DNA from: Leadbettera azotonutricia ZAS-9
Lineage (GTDB): Bacteria > Spirochaetota > Spirochaetia > Treponematales > Breznakiellaceae
Assembly: GCF_000214355.1 (NCBI RefSeq)
Contig: NC_015577.1
Coordinates: forward strand, 3,463,389-3,527,388
DNA: 64,000 nt
Direction of reading: 5' to 3'
The notes under the pieces were generated by a model that saw only the letters and a program-made list of their open reading frames with translations, was not told the origin of the DNA and made no database searches. The translations under genes and the position numbers were made by a program. Positions 18,968 to 29,859 of this stretch are shown here, in pieces; the stretch's first letter is position 1; each line of letters starts with the position of its first letter.

Positions 18968-21937
18968 TTATTCGACTGTACCCACCAAAGTAGTTATTGA
19001 GCTTCCAGGAAGCGAATAACCGCTTATGCTTGCCGATCCGGCGGCCGGGGGATTTACCGGTGATAAATCCTCAGAAGCAGAAGTCCGGTAAGCGTTTAAG
19101 GCCACAAATCTTGAATTTTGAAGGGTAACATTGATATTGGCTGCAGAATTTCCGCTATTGATCAAAACCAGGACAATTTCCTTGCCGTTGGGGTTTTTAT
19201 ATGCGGTCGTAAATACATTAGCAGCGGTGCTAGCAGTAGACCCGATGCGTTGATAACCCGGCCTGATAAATTTGCTGAAATGTCCGACAGCATAGTAACG
19301 CTTGGTCAGGGTGACCCCACTATTATTGAAAGAAATGATGTGATCTGACTCAGTATTATTATAGCTCCACAGCCACCAGTAAAGCCATGCGTTGGCTTCG
19401 GCAACAGTGAAGTCGTAATGTATCATCCGGGCATAAACCAAAGCATTGTTAATTCCAGTGCCGACCGGAATCTGGCCGCCTTTATTTGTCTGACCCATTT
19501 CAGTCTGCCAGATCCGCTTGCCAGCCGCAGAAGTCTGTGTAAGTTTTTCAGCTCCCAGATTGGTGGGGGTACTGTCTGCTTCGTATTGATGAACACCCAC
19601 ATAATTCAGCACTGATTTTGCCTGGGTATCGCCGAGGGTTTGGGTGATCAAATCTTCGGTAAAGTTCATATTTTCTGCGGCCATAACGCCCAGATTTTTT
19701 TGAACATCTTTCAGATAAAAACGTTGTCCCAAAGTTATGAGGAAATTCTTAATTTGATCACCTGTCCAGACGCAGCTTTCATAATCGGCAGCCCAATTTG
19801 ATTCATTCTGAATTGAAAGTACCGATAGCGGCCATCCCATTTCGCTTTCAAAATTCTTCACATAGTCCGCCAAAAGATCCGCATAATCGTTATAAAACGC
19901 CGGTTTAAGCGAACCTTTTCGATCGGGCGTGGAATTACTGCTGTACCCGCTTTTCCATTGGGTATCATTATTGTTGGGAGGGGTCCAGGGAGTGCTCATT
20001 ATGGTAAAATCACTGCCAGGACCATTCGGCAAATTTTTGATCAGATCAATAGTTGCCTTGGTAGCGGCCAAATCATAACTGCCCGCCCAGTTAAGGTCAA
20101 AGGTTTTTGTACCGTTCCAATCCAAATCATAACGATAAGTTCTATTACCCTTACCTTCCCCATTCACCTGGATAAAATTGTCATTGGGCTCATTGGGTCC
20201 GTTATCCTCAGGATACCGCTCCCGAAAGGGAATACGGTTCCGCAGTATGGTAAGCCCGATTCCGTTTGTCTTCGAATATAACTTCTCTATTACTTCGTTA
20301 TAATGTTCTTTATCCACATCATTCTTCCAGGCATTGGAACCGCCAAACCCGTCGATGATCTGCCTGCCGTCGTTGTAGTTAACAGTCATTGTACCGTTGT
20401 CGTTGGTATAAGTTGCCGCAGTACCCAGAACCTTGTCTGCAATATCACTCTTCCAAAGAGTTGTGGAAGTTCCGCCGCCGCTGCCCGATACAGTAACCTG
20501 GAGATCAGCTACATAAACGTTTGTACTGTTAAGACCATTACTGGAATCATTATCAAGATACAGAACACGGGAGTCCTCACTTATCGTTACGGTGTTGCTG
20601 CCGGAAACAGTCACCCAGTTATTTGCGGTTGTAGTACTGGAAGCAACTGTAGGATATCCGTCCTGGTTGATTTTAAAACCGACTTTTACCCCTGCAGAAG
20701 CCGCCCGAACACTCGCCTGAACAGTGATAGTGATAGACTGGTTGGAATAGGCGTTTAAATTATAGGTCAGCGCCGCCCATCCGGCAGGGCTTATTTCAAG
20801 AACATTTGACCTACCCTGGTATGATGCGTGATATATACCAGTGGAAGTTCCAGCAATATTAAATATCTTTCCGCCGGATTCAAATTGGGTAACAGTTGCT
20901 CCATCAGATACACCCTCGTTGTCTGCATGACCTGTACCGCCGCCATTCCCTGTTCCTTCGACATACACTCTTGCGCTTGCTGTCTTGCCATTGACAGTTT
21001 TTACCTTAATGGTAGTTGAACCTGCGTTTAAGGCGGTCACCGTTCCATTTTCGATAGAAGCTACATTCGGGTTGCTTGATGTCCAGGTAACATTTTTGTT
21101 GGATGCATTAAGCGGCTCAAATATCGCATTTAAAAGAGCGCCATCGCCCACATTCAGATTCAAAGTCAAAGGCGCTAGAGTTATCCCCGTAACCGGTATA
21201 TTGGCAGGGGTAACAAAATAATCATTGCTTATCACAACCGGATCAATCAAAGTTCCGAATTCGGTAATGCTGTTGCGGTAAATTTCTATTACTTCGCTGA
21301 TTCCCGCTTCCTTACCGTTCCTGATAAAGTTCACGGTAAGAATAGGATATCCCGAAGGCACTCCATCTATGGTCTTGCTCAGAGTTTTTGTGTTTCCCGA
21401 ACCGGTGATATCAGCATCTGTTAAACCTGATTTTAAATCAATGTTTCCCAGACGCAGTTCATCAAGCACAGCGTCAGAGGGGAAATTGATTGCCAATGAA
21501 AAAATACCGGTATATTCATTACTCACCGCGCCGTTAAGGGTAACTTCAACTACATTATTTGAAGCAGAACTAACGGTAAATTCACCGGAATTGCCTTCTG
21601 CTGCAAGATTATCAATACCGTTTACTGTCCGGAAAGTTTTTACATCCAGGGTATAGATTCCTTCCTCAAGTATGAAACTAAATAAAGCAGATGACAGGAC
21701 AGTTTCGTTACGAACTTCTATCCCGCCATTCTTAAAAATGAAATTGTATTTATCATATTTAATACTTGGAAGAACATTCCTGGCAGAACCTGTATCAAAA
21801 ACAATTTTTACCGTACCAATTCCGGGTTCTTCCGCCCGGGCTGCACCGGAAGGAGCAAGGAAAGCATTACACGCAGTAAACAGAAGTGTCCCTGTCAAAA
21901 TAAAGCTTGCTATGGCTGCTGTTAAACACTTTTTCAT
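18968..21937 (-). CDS. GH30 xylanase (glucuronoxylanase-like) lipoprotein
   Basis: 989 residues. The signal peptide ends in FTAC with lipidated Cys23. The shared N-terminal module of unknown family spans about 40-245 and includes the hallmark VIEIYRN. A Big_2 domain (about 250-335) and a CBM-like module (about 345-490, WAALTYNLNAY) follow. The C-terminal GH30 domain (about 505-989) has DGFGGSNAWK, acid/base region SIQNESNW, and nucleophile region WQTEMG, plus a beta-sandwich tail. These fit the GH30 subfamily that cleaves glucuronoxylan next to MeGlcA side groups. Subfamily assignment is inference. AAGGAAAG precedes the ATG. Confidence 0.88.
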   Translation of the reverse strand: MKKCLTAAIASFILTGTLLFTACNAFLAPSGAARAEEPGIGTVKIVFDTGSARNVLPSIKYDKYNFIFKNGGIEVRNETVLSSALFSFILEEGIYTLDVKTFRTVNGIDNLAAEGNSGEFTVSSASNNVVEVTLNGAVSNEYTGIFSLAINFPSDAVLDELRLGNIDLKSGLTDADITGSGNTKTLSKTIDGVPSGYPILTVNFIRNGKEAGISEVIEIYRNSITEFGTLIDPVVISNDYFVTPANIPVTGITLAPLTLNLNVGDGALLNAIFEPLNASNKNVTWTSSNPNVASIENGTVTALNAGSTTIKVKTVNGKTASARVYVEGTGNGGGTGHADNEGVSDGATVTQFESGGKIFNIAGTSTGIYHASYQGRSNVLEISPAGWAALTYNLNAYSNQSITITVQASVRAASAGVKVGFKINQDGYPTVASSTTTANNWVTVSGSNTVTISEDSRVLYLDNDSSNGLNSTNVYVADLQVTVSGSGGGTSTTLWKSDIADKVLGTAATYTNDNGTMTVNYNDGRQIIDGFGGSNAWKNDVDKEHYNEVIEKLYSKTNGIGLTILRNRIPFRERYPEDNGPNEPNDNFIQVNGEGKGNRTYRYDLDWNGTKTFDLNWAGSYDLAATKATIDLIKNLPNGPGSDFTIMSTPWTPPNNNDTQWKSGYSSNSTPDRKGSLKPAFYNDYADLLADYVKNFESEMGWPLSVLSIQNESNWAADYESCVWTGDQIKNFLITLGQRFYLKDVQKNLGVMAAENMNFTEDLITQTLGDTQAKSVLNYVGVHQYEADSTPTNLGAEKLTQTSAAGKRIWQTEMGQTNKGGQIPVGTGINNALVYARMIHYDFTVAEANAWLYWWLWSYNNTESDHIISFNNSGVTLTKRYYAVGHFSKFIRPGYQRIGSTASTAANVFTTAYKNPNGKEIVLVLINSGNSAANINVTLQNSRFVALNAYRTSASEDLSPVNPPAAGSASISGYSLPGSSITTLVGTVE

Positions 21938-22017
21938 TTTTTCACTTTCCTTATCCTCAATATTTTCAACACTGATTATACAGCAACCTTTCAGATCGCC
22001 AGATATTACAAAACTAT

Positions 22018-22053
22018 CCGGACGCCGGCGGGTTAATACTCTCCGCCGTCCGG
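22018..22053 (-). terminator. Terminator-like hairpin after the large GH10 gene
   Basis: GC-rich arms (CCGGACG...CGGCGG against CCGCCGTCCGG) with one small bulge and an 11-nt loop lie 20 bp after the stop at 22074. ATAGTTTTG follows on the minus strand as a weak T-run. It separates the three-gene unit (32451-22074) from the GH30 gene. Confidence 0.6.
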
Positions 22054-22073
22054 ATTGTCAATTCAAAAATTCT

Positions 22074-25000
22074 TTACTGGTTGTTACTCAGCCATGCAGC
22101 GGGATTCGAAATCCTTTCAGGGTCAATTATAGCGTAATAAGCCGGTTTAACCCTGGGTGTTTGGGCAGTCCCGTCGAAGGGCAGCGGGTATGATTCCTTG
22201 CGCCAGCTTGCGCTGTCCTGAAGACCCCAAAAAGTGATTCGCTTAATAACGCTCTTATACTGGTTAAACGCCTGAAAAGCCTCTGCATAGATTTGGGCTT
22301 GCCTAAGATACCTGGCAGGAGACTTGGCTTCATTCTGTAACCTCTCCAGTTCGGCAGTACCCGTCAAATCCGTAGTAGTATTCTCATAAACATGAACCTG
22401 ATTACCGTCACTATACGTTACCCTTAAAGCAGTCCAATCCCTGTATCCGGTAGTGGTAGCATCCAACTCGGTTATAACGATTTCAATACCCCTATCAGCA
22501 AATTTTTTCAAATTGTTTTTGAAGGTAGTACCATTGAAATTTTCGGTATTAAAATGCGCCTGCATACCAATACCGTCAATAAGCTTTGTGCTGCCGGTGG
22601 TATTATCGGGATCGGTAAGCCAGCGTTCATTTATCTTGGTTATCATATCCACATAGGTATCGCACCTGCCACCTTCAGTGTCGAGGTTATAATCGTTGGC
22701 ATACAGCTTAAGGTTAGGTTCTCCATTGGCAATAGCAGCCCTGCGGGCAGCTTTAAATGCAAGATAAATGTAATCCGGTCCTACCGCAGTATACCAAGGG
22801 CTGTTATCATCGGTCCCAAAAGTGGCTTCACCGTTATGGTATTTATCCAAATCTTCCTGTGAACTATATCTGATATTGCCCCGCAGATGACTTGTATAGG
22901 GAGTTCCGCCGCCGGAAATTGCTTCGTTTATTACATCCCACGCAACAACCTTTCCTTTAAAGCTGGTTACAACATCAGTAATATACTTCTCCATTCTCCT
23001 GGTGTTATCCGCCCTGTTTGCATCCTGTTCAGCCTCGCTAAACACAACCTGGTCCCGCATCCATTTGGCAATCTGTGTTTTATTATGCCACAAAAGAGTA
23101 TGACCATATACTTTTCTGCTGGTACTTGCAGCATTGCTTGCTGTGCTTGACACACTTGCGCTTCCGGTTGCCGCTGACCCGTTCCAACTGTACTGCCCGG
23201 GTTTCATGTCATTTTCCGGAGTAAAAGCATTGAAATTTCCGGTAATGACACTGCTAATACTATTCACGCCTCCGGTGAAAACATTTCCTATTTCCACACC
23301 GGTACCCAGATATCTCTGTATAGAAGTATAAAATGCTTCCTTGGTACTAAGATTTACAGTGCTGAAAATGGTAGTATGTACTTCAAGAGGTTCGGAAGTT
23401 ATAACTTTTCCATTTACCGTTGCGCTTGCTGTAATGTTAGCCGTCCCGAGACCTGTAGCAGAATCACTATAGCCTGTTGCCAGCACATTACCTTTAGCAG
23501 AAACTCGCGCCACATTGTTATTGGTACTTGACCAACTGATTGTGGAAGGAACTGCGGCACCTGGAGGAACAGTAGTTAAGGCAATTCTTGCATTATCACC
23601 GACTGTCAGAGTGGGAATAGCCTGAAGGCTGAAACTTTCAAGTGCAGGAGCTGTAACATTTACATTACGGTTTGCAGAAACATTAACATCGGAATCATTG
23701 CTTTTTGCTGTAATAACAGCAGTACCGCCCCGCAGCGCAGTAATGGTAACCGTGTTACCGGTTCCGGTAATGGAAGCAACTGCAGGATCACTGGAAGTCC
23801 AGATAAGACCTTTTTTGCTCGCATTGGAAGGAGCCACTGTTGCAGTAAGGGTTGCGGTATTATTCGGGGCTTCGGTACTCAGTTCCAGTATTTCCGGCGT
23901 ACTCGGTGAAAGTGTTACCGAAGTCACGTCAACCTTGGGGCCTATAGGGATAGGCGTACCGTTGATACTGAGGGCAAAGTCGGCAAAGTAAACAGTAGCG
24001 CCGTTTAATCCGCCGCTTCCCGATTCAAGATATAGCTGCGGCGCTTCAGCATCGCGCACCGTGATTGTAGAAGTATTGGACACAGCAATCCACCGGTTGG
24101 CGGGACTGCGCTGTTGGCCATAGGACCCATCAATCGTTGGGTATGCATCATTCGCAGCCTGCGCCTGCCAGAATACCTTTGTGTTATTGACAGGCACCAA
24201 AACCTTATATGAGATATTGATTGATACACTCTGTCCACGGTATTCGCTTAAATCATAGGACAAGGGTCCCCATGCATACGTAAGGTTCGCAGGTTTTTCA
24301 ACCCTGAGTACATCAGCATAGGTAGCAAGCAATGCCCCGGTTCCGGTTGCAGGCGATGTAGCTGTATAGCTTGACAATTTAGTTGCAGTAACGCCCTGAG
24401 TTTCTGTGTTATCGGCAATGGCCAATCCATGCCACTTATTGGGCGCTTCAGTAACGGGATTAACCGTTTCTGCCGGAATAACGGTAACAGCTGCCGAGGC
24501 AGAAAATGATCCGTCAACTGTCGTTACGGTAATTGTTGCCGTACCGGTTTTTATTCCGGTAACCTGCCCTGCAGTGTTCACCGTTGCAACCTCGGGATCG
24601 TTTGATACCCAGATTACGTTCTTGTTGGTCGCACTGTCAGGAGATACCGTAGCTATGAGAGTACTATCGATGGTCCCGGCGTTTACCGTCAGAGCCGTTT
24701 TGTTAAGTGTTACTCCGGTTGCCCCTACTCTGGCAGATGTTATCGTATAAGTGAGATTGGAGAGATACAGGATTCTCTTTCCAAGGCCCTTGTCATCCGT
24801 ACTATCGTTTCTTTCCAGATACAGCCAGGGAGCATCCGCTTTGGGTGTTACGATTACAGCAGTTGTATTTCTTACTGTAGTCCAGCCATTAGCCGCAGTA
24901 GGAGCCGCAGTACCAATAGCAATATTGGTGGTCCCGCTATCGGCAATGGTGGTGTATTTATCACCAACCTCGGTAACCTTCCAGTGTACCCGATGAGTAC

Positions 25001-26252
25001 CTGTTGATCCGCCGTGAACATCTACCGAGATGGTTACTCTAATTTCCTCTTCGGCATATTGGGACAGATCCAGCTTTACCGGCCCCCATGGATAATTATC
25101 GCCGTTGGCAGGAGGTGTAATTTTAAGAACGTTATTTTTAAGCCCTGGACCGGTTCCATAACTGCTCAGGAAAACCGCATCGCCAGGCTCTTTTACGTCG
25201 ATCTGAAATCCTTCATAACTGGTAACTGGTACGCCATTTGTTCCGGTATTGGCAGGATATACAGCAGTTACTTCAACAGAATCAAAGATATTTCCGGAAC
25301 GTGCAGTAATAGTTGCCGTTCCATCATCCTTTGCATAAAGCACCCCGTTAGTCACCGTTACTATATTGGGATTAGAAGACAGCCAGGTAATAGTATCCTC
25401 AGCAAAGGAGGGAGTTTTTGCTGCTATAAGTTCTACACCAGTAACACCTACCGTCAGGTTCAGCGCGGCAGGGACAATCGCCCCGCCTTCTTTATACTTG
25501 AGCGTAATACCGGTTAACGGATAGGAAGGAGGGGTTACAAAATAATCCTCTTCAAATTCAACAGGTTCCTCGCCGGGTGTTCCGAAATAAGTCACACTGT
25601 TCCGGTAAATTTCGATTACTTCGGCAAGGCCGGTTTCTTTTCCTGCAAGGAGAAGATTTACAGTCAGAATATGATACCCGGTGGGTACATGCACAGCTCC
25701 GCTGACACTTGTAGATGTGAGGGAGTGCTCCCCAGTGGATAATAAATCGAAACTTCCCAACTGCAGCTCATCAATTCCTGCTCCTTCGGGAAAGTGAATC
25801 TCATAAAAGAAATCACCGAAGGAATCGGAGCTGATATGACCGGTCAAAATGATTTCCACAGGTCCGTCAGTCCCGCCGGGACCGACTCTAAATGACCCGG
25901 CGCTGGTTCCGGTTGCTGCCAGACTGGCTTCTCCCACATCGCCATTATAGGTCTTTACCTCAAGGGTATATTCTCCTTCAGGCAAGGTAAAAAGGAACGG
26001 CTCGGAAGAAGCTTTTGTTTCGCTTAACGTTGTTACGCCATTAACTTTAAAGTTAAACTCGTAAAAATCAAAGCTAATACTGGGGACAATGTTTTTTGCC
26101 CCCCCTGCCTGAAACACAACTTCTACGACACCAGTCCCTGGCGCGGCGGCTGTTCCAATCTGCGGCTGTTCAAAAAGATTATCACAAGCCGTAAATAAAA
26201 GAACTCCGGCAAGAAAGAAACTGGTTAAAATTGCACTTATATGCTTTTTCAT
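22074..26252 (-). CDS. Multidomain GH10 xylanase lipoprotein with two CBM-like modules
   Basis: About 1392 residues. The ATG at 26252 gives a signal peptide with FTAC and Cys23; an in-frame start 15 codons earlier would put charged residues before it. Order: shared N-terminal module (about 38-230), Big_2 (235-320), CBM-like (325-500), Big_2 (500-590), CBM-like (590-770), two Ig-like domains (770-955), then GH10 (955-1392). Catalytic motifs are GHTLLWHNK, acid/base WDVINEAI and nucleophile ITELDATT. The GH10 domain carries insertions compared with a minimal one (about 435 against 330 residues). The coding region of the next gene upstream ends 17 bp beyond this start, so the two are in one operon. 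Confidence 0.92.
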   Translation of the reverse strand: MKKHISAILTSFFLAGVLLFTACDNLFEQPQIGTAAAPGTGVVEVVFQAGGAKNIVPSISFDFYEFNFKVNGVTTLSETKASSEPFLFTLPEGEYTLEVKTYNGDVGEASLAATGTSAGSFRVGPGGTDGPVEIILTGHISSDSFGDFFYEIHFPEGAGIDELQLGSFDLLSTGEHSLTSTSVSGAVHVPTGYHILTVNLLLAGKETGLAEVIEIYRNSVTYFGTPGEEPVEFEEDYFVTPPSYPLTGITLKYKEGGAIVPAALNLTVGVTGVELIAAKTPSFAEDTITWLSSNPNIVTVTNGVLYAKDDGTATITARSGNIFDSVEVTAVYPANTGTNGVPVTSYEGFQIDVKEPGDAVFLSSYGTGPGLKNNVLKITPPANGDNYPWGPVKLDLSQYAEEEIRVTISVDVHGGSTGTHRVHWKVTEVGDKYTTIADSGTTNIAIGTAAPTAANGWTTVRNTTAVIVTPKADAPWLYLERNDSTDDKGLGKRILYLSNLTYTITSARVGATGVTLNKTALTVNAGTIDSTLIATVSPDSATNKNVIWVSNDPEVATVNTAGQVTGIKTGTATITVTTVDGSFSASAAVTVIPAETVNPVTEAPNKWHGLAIADNTETQGVTATKLSSYTATSPATGTGALLATYADVLRVEKPANLTYAWGPLSYDLSEYRGQSVSINISYKVLVPVNNTKVFWQAQAANDAYPTIDGSYGQQRSPANRWIAVSNTSTITVRDAEAPQLYLESGSGGLNGATVYFADFALSINGTPIPIGPKVDVTSVTLSPSTPEILELSTEAPNNTATLTATVAPSNASKKGLIWTSSDPAVASITGTGNTVTITALRGGTAVITAKSNDSDVNVSANRNVNVTAPALESFSLQAIPTLTVGDNARIALTTVPPGAAVPSTISWSSTNNNVARVSAKGNVLATGYSDSATGLGTANITASATVNGKVITSEPLEVHTTIFSTVNLSTKEAFYTSIQRYLGTGVEIGNVFTGGVNSISSVITGNFNAFTPENDMKPGQYSWNGSAATGSASVSSTASNAASTSRKVYGHTLLWHNKTQIAKWMRDQVVFSEAEQDANRADNTRRMEKYITDVVTSFKGKVVAWDVINEAISGGGTPYTSHLRGNIRYSSQEDLDKYHNGEATFGTDDNSPWYTAVGPDYIYLAFKAARRAAIANGEPNLKLYANDYNLDTEGGRCDTYVDMITKINERWLTDPDNTTGSTKLIDGIGMQAHFNTENFNGTTFKNNLKKFADRGIEIVITELDATTTGYRDWTALRVTYSDGNQVHVYENTTTDLTGTAELERLQNEAKSPARYLRQAQIYAEAFQAFNQYKSVIKRITFWGLQDSASWRKESYPLPFDGTAQTPRVKPAYYAIIDPERISNPAAWLSNNQ

Positions 26253-26268
26253 ATTTTTCCTGCCCCTC

Positions 26269-29200
26269 TTACTCAATCGTAATGGATACTGTAGCATTAC
26301 CGATATAACTAGGTTTCGTTACAAACAGAGCGATACGGTATGTTCCCTTGTCTCTTCCTGCACTATTAAAAGTAAAGGAAGCATTAGTCGCTCCGGGTAT
26401 ATCCCTGGAGCCTTCTGTCCACTGGTATGTTTCATACCCGGTATTGGGGCCATTTAGCGTAACGCTTTCTCCGGACTGAATGGCTATCGCATTCGGAACA
26501 TCAAGAACCAGCTGACTCCCTGAACCGGCCCAGTTAAAGCTAATACTTTGGGAACCTTCAGGATAGCTCACCGTCACAGTTACCGGATTGGATACTTTAT
26601 CGCCGGCCCTTGCTGTGATATAGGCTGTGCCGCCCTTTATCCCGGTTACTTTTCCGGTACTGTCTACATTGGCGACAGTGTTATCGCTTGATATCCAACT
26701 TACCGTCCCTTCGGTTGCTTCTGAAGGATTCACAGCGGCCTGCAGTGTTTGATAACCACCCACCAGGATACTTATCGAACCCGCGCCCTGAATGGCAACA
26801 CTCTCAACAGGTATTTTTACGGTAACAATGACCGTTCTGGAGAATCCGCCCTGCGCTGTACTGGCAGTAATGGTTGCACTTCCTGCAGCCTCGGCTTTAA
26901 TCACTCCGTTTGCAACAGAAACGATACCGGAATTACTGGATGACCAGTTAATAGTTTGGTTATTCGCATCAGAGGGCACAACCGCTGCGCTCAGAGTCGT
27001 TTCCTGTCCTCTGTTCAGGGTCAGCGAACTTTCCCCGCTGGGGGTTATACCGGTTACCGGCGCCTGCACAGTCACCGTGACAGCGGCAAACTTGGCTGCA
27101 TCAACAGCAGAAGTTGCTCTGATTTCCGTGGTTCCCTTGGCAAGCGCAGTTACCACGCCATTGGATACAGTTGCAACAGATGGGTTACTGGAAGTCCAGT
27201 TAACTGCCTGATTTGCTCCCGCCGGCAGTACCGCTGCCGTTAACTGTTGAGTGGTGTTCCTGTTGATAGTCAGAGGATCTTGTACACTAAGAGTAACGGT
27301 TTCTACACTCACAGGAGTCCCTACAATCACCGTAACCTCGTCCGTAAACGCGACGCCGGTTTTGGTTTTGTCAGAACTTGCAGTGATAGTGGCAGTACCA
27401 TTACCTACCGCAGTTACCACGCCATTTGCTACCGTAGCAATAAGCTCATTGCTGGAAGTCCAGGTTATGGTATTCCTGGTGGCGCCGGCGGGGTTTAAAG
27501 CTGCCGCAAGTGTTATTTCATCTCCCGGAAGGAGGTTTCTGGTCTTATCCCCGGCAATTGAAATACCGCTAAGTTCAGTATAGCTTCCTTCGGATATAAC
27601 ACTTACCTGGAAATCTGCCAAATAAACCGGCACTCCATTAAGTCCGTAATCCGCACTCTGCGAAAGGTATATGACAGGATTATTTTGCTCCAACAAGTTT
27701 GTTGCCCTGCCGCTTGTAGTTGTTGATAACCTTACCCACTGTTTGGTCGTAGTTAATTGGTTATATCCGTAACTGTCTGTCCCGCTGACAATAATGGGAT
27801 AGTCAGTACCATTCGACTGCCACCAAACCCTTGTAGCGGTATCAATCCATGCATACACAGACATAGTAACAGTTATGTTTTGTCCGCGGTATTCTTTCAG
27901 ACTGTATTGCAGAGGTCCCCAGGCAGGATCGTTCGGCGTGGGAGAAGTCAGTTTAAGGACATCATACCTCCCGTTCCAACTGTCAAAATGAACAGCCTTT
28001 ACATCTTCAACATCAATTATTTTGACATCGTTCCAGTAACGGCCATTACCGACCAGCGCAACACCATTGGCGTCACCATCAGGGGTAGCAGGAGTTATGG
28101 TAACAGACATATTGGAGAGGTAAAGAACTCTATTGCCCAATCCGTTATCGCTTGAACTGTCGCTTTTCTCCAAATAGAGCCAGGGTGAATCTGCCTTGGG
28201 AGTCACGGTAACAGCAGTGGTATTCCGCACTGTTGTCCAGCCAGTAGCAGCTGCAGGAGCAGTTGCCGAGGCAGCTGCAGTTGTATTAACAATAGTGGTG
28301 TATTTATCACCGGTCTCAGTAACCTTCCAATGCACTTTGGCATTGCTTGCTTCGGCATGAGCATCCACCGAAATAGTTATTTTAATTGACTGCCCTGCAT
28401 ATTGCGACAAATCAAGCTTCACCGGCCCCCAGAGATAACCAGAATTATCAGTGGGCGGTGACAATTTAAGAACATTGTTTTTGAGTCCGGCGCCAGTACC
28501 ATAACTGTTAAAGAAAAGCGCTTGTTCTGGGGCTGTTACATCAATCGTAAACCCTTCCCAACTGGTAACCGGGATACCGGCAGTTCCGGTAACAGGCGCC
28601 TGCACTGTTATAACAACAGATTTGGCAATAGTCCCTTCTTTCGCCGTTGCGGTTATGGTTGCTTTCCCGCTGGTTTTTTGTGCCGTCAGAACACCATTAT
28701 TCACAGTCACGATATCGGGCCTGTTGGTTGCCCAGCTTATGGCATTGTCCGCTTCCGAATCAGAATTATTTACAGGAATAACTTCTGCAGTCAGTGTTAC
28801 CGGCGTACCATAGGTTAAATCCAACGCTTCGCCAATAATATCATTGCCATTCTTCAAAGTGATACCGGTTATCGGGAGATCCAATGGACTCACCGTTACA
28901 TTGATGGTTTTAGTAACAGCCCCTGCTGTTGCGGTAACGGTTGTGGAACCGGATTTTGCTTGCGCTGTCAGAATTCCACCAGCCACGGTTACGATACTTG
29001 TATCGTTAGACACCCAGTCAACGGCGCTATTTGCATAAGAAGGTGCAACAACTGCCGCAAGGGTTTTCGTGTCGCCGTAATTTAGTACCAGCGCTTCTGT
29101 ACCAATAGCATCGCCACCGGCTGTCAGGAGGATGTCTGTTACCGCTACAGTCCCAGTAAAATGAGCGTCTGTGAATACCTTGTCATTAAATTTGGAAGTG

Positions 29201-29841
29201 TTGTTTTTGTAAATCTCCACCACATCACTGAAGCTCGCTTCTTTTCCATTTTTGGCAAGCTTGAGAGAGAGGATATAATACCCGGCGTCCACCTCATTGG
29301 AACCACTGAGAGTGGCTGTCTCTCCCGCAATAACGGGGGTTCCGCCGCCCAGTTCCAGTGAACCAAGGTTAAAATATATAAGCTCCGCCGCCTGGGGATA
29401 TTGGATGCTATAAGAGAAAGTTCCTTTCCCTTCGCTTACCACACCCGAAAGGAGGACTTTCACCGTATTGCTGGAGCTTTCGGCTACCGCAAAGTCTGCA
29501 TACCCGGTAGCAGCAAGGTGCCCCCTGTCGCCCCGGTAAGTGTTAACATCCAGGCGCCATGATCCGGTTTCCAGCTCAAAGTCCAGAGATTCTCCAGAAG
29601 CTTTTTCTACCACCGGGAGGCTTACGCCGTCTTTGGTAAAGGTAAAATCATAAAAGTCAAATAGCGCCTCGGGGACTATCTGCCTGGCTTCGCCCTGACC
29701 AAAGGCAATTTTAACTGAACCCTTTCCGGGCTCAATTTTATTTTCCTGTTCAGACGGCGAGAAGATATTATTGCAGCTGGCAAGCAGCAAAATCCCGGTT
29801 AAAAACAGGCTGAACAATGCAGCAATGTTAAATTTTCTCAT
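26269..29841 (-). CDS. Large Big_2/CBM-like surface lipoprotein without catalytic domain
   Basis: 1190 residues. The lipobox LASC has Cys23. The shared N-terminal module spans about 35-230 (FDFYDFTF, VVEIYKN). It is followed by two Big_2 domains, a CBM-like module (about 430-585), a second CBM-like module (about 595-750) and at least four further Big_2 domains, each with a WxSSNxxxATVxNGxVTA-like core. The end is an Ig/PKD-like module (about 1095-1190) containing YQWTEGSRDIPGAT and SFTF. No glycosidase signature is present. It likely binds xylan or the cell surface and works with the xylanase encoded directly downstream. GGGGAG precedes the ATG. Confidence 0.8.
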   Translation of the reverse strand: MRKFNIAALFSLFLTGILLLASCNNIFSPSEQENKIEPGKGSVKIAFGQGEARQIVPEALFDFYDFTFTKDGVSLPVVEKASGESLDFELETGSWRLDVNTYRGDRGHLAATGYADFAVAESSSNTVKVLLSGVVSEGKGTFSYSIQYPQAAELIYFNLGSLELGGGTPVIAGETATLSGSNEVDAGYYILSLKLAKNGKEASFSDVVEIYKNNTSKFNDKVFTDAHFTGTVAVTDILLTAGGDAIGTEALVLNYGDTKTLAAVVAPSYANSAVDWVSNDTSIVTVAGGILTAQAKSGSTTVTATAGAVTKTINVTVSPLDLPITGITLKNGNDIIGEALDLTYGTPVTLTAEVIPVNNSDSEADNAISWATNRPDIVTVNNGVLTAQKTSGKATITATAKEGTIAKSVVITVQAPVTGTAGIPVTSWEGFTIDVTAPEQALFFNSYGTGAGLKNNVLKLSPPTDNSGYLWGPVKLDLSQYAGQSIKITISVDAHAEASNAKVHWKVTETGDKYTTIVNTTAAASATAPAAATGWTTVRNTTAVTVTPKADSPWLYLEKSDSSSDNGLGNRVLYLSNMSVTITPATPDGDANGVALVGNGRYWNDVKIIDVEDVKAVHFDSWNGRYDVLKLTSPTPNDPAWGPLQYSLKEYRGQNITVTMSVYAWIDTATRVWWQSNGTDYPIIVSGTDSYGYNQLTTTKQWVRLSTTTSGRATNLLEQNNPVIYLSQSADYGLNGVPVYLADFQVSVISEGSYTELSGISIAGDKTRNLLPGDEITLAAALNPAGATRNTITWTSSNELIATVANGVVTAVGNGTATITASSDKTKTGVAFTDEVTVIVGTPVSVETVTLSVQDPLTINRNTTQQLTAAVLPAGANQAVNWTSSNPSVATVSNGVVTALAKGTTEIRATSAVDAAKFAAVTVTVQAPVTGITPSGESSLTLNRGQETTLSAAVVPSDANNQTINWSSSNSGIVSVANGVIKAEAAGSATITASTAQGGFSRTVIVTVKIPVESVAIQGAGSISILVGGYQTLQAAVNPSEATEGTVSWISSDNTVANVDSTGKVTGIKGGTAYITARAGDKVSNPVTVTVSYPEGSQSISFNWAGSGSQLVLDVPNAIAIQSGESVTLNGPNTGYETYQWTEGSRDIPGATNASFTFNSAGRDKGTYRIALFVTKPSYIGNATVSITIE

Positions 29842-29859
29842 TTTGATTCTGCTCCCCTT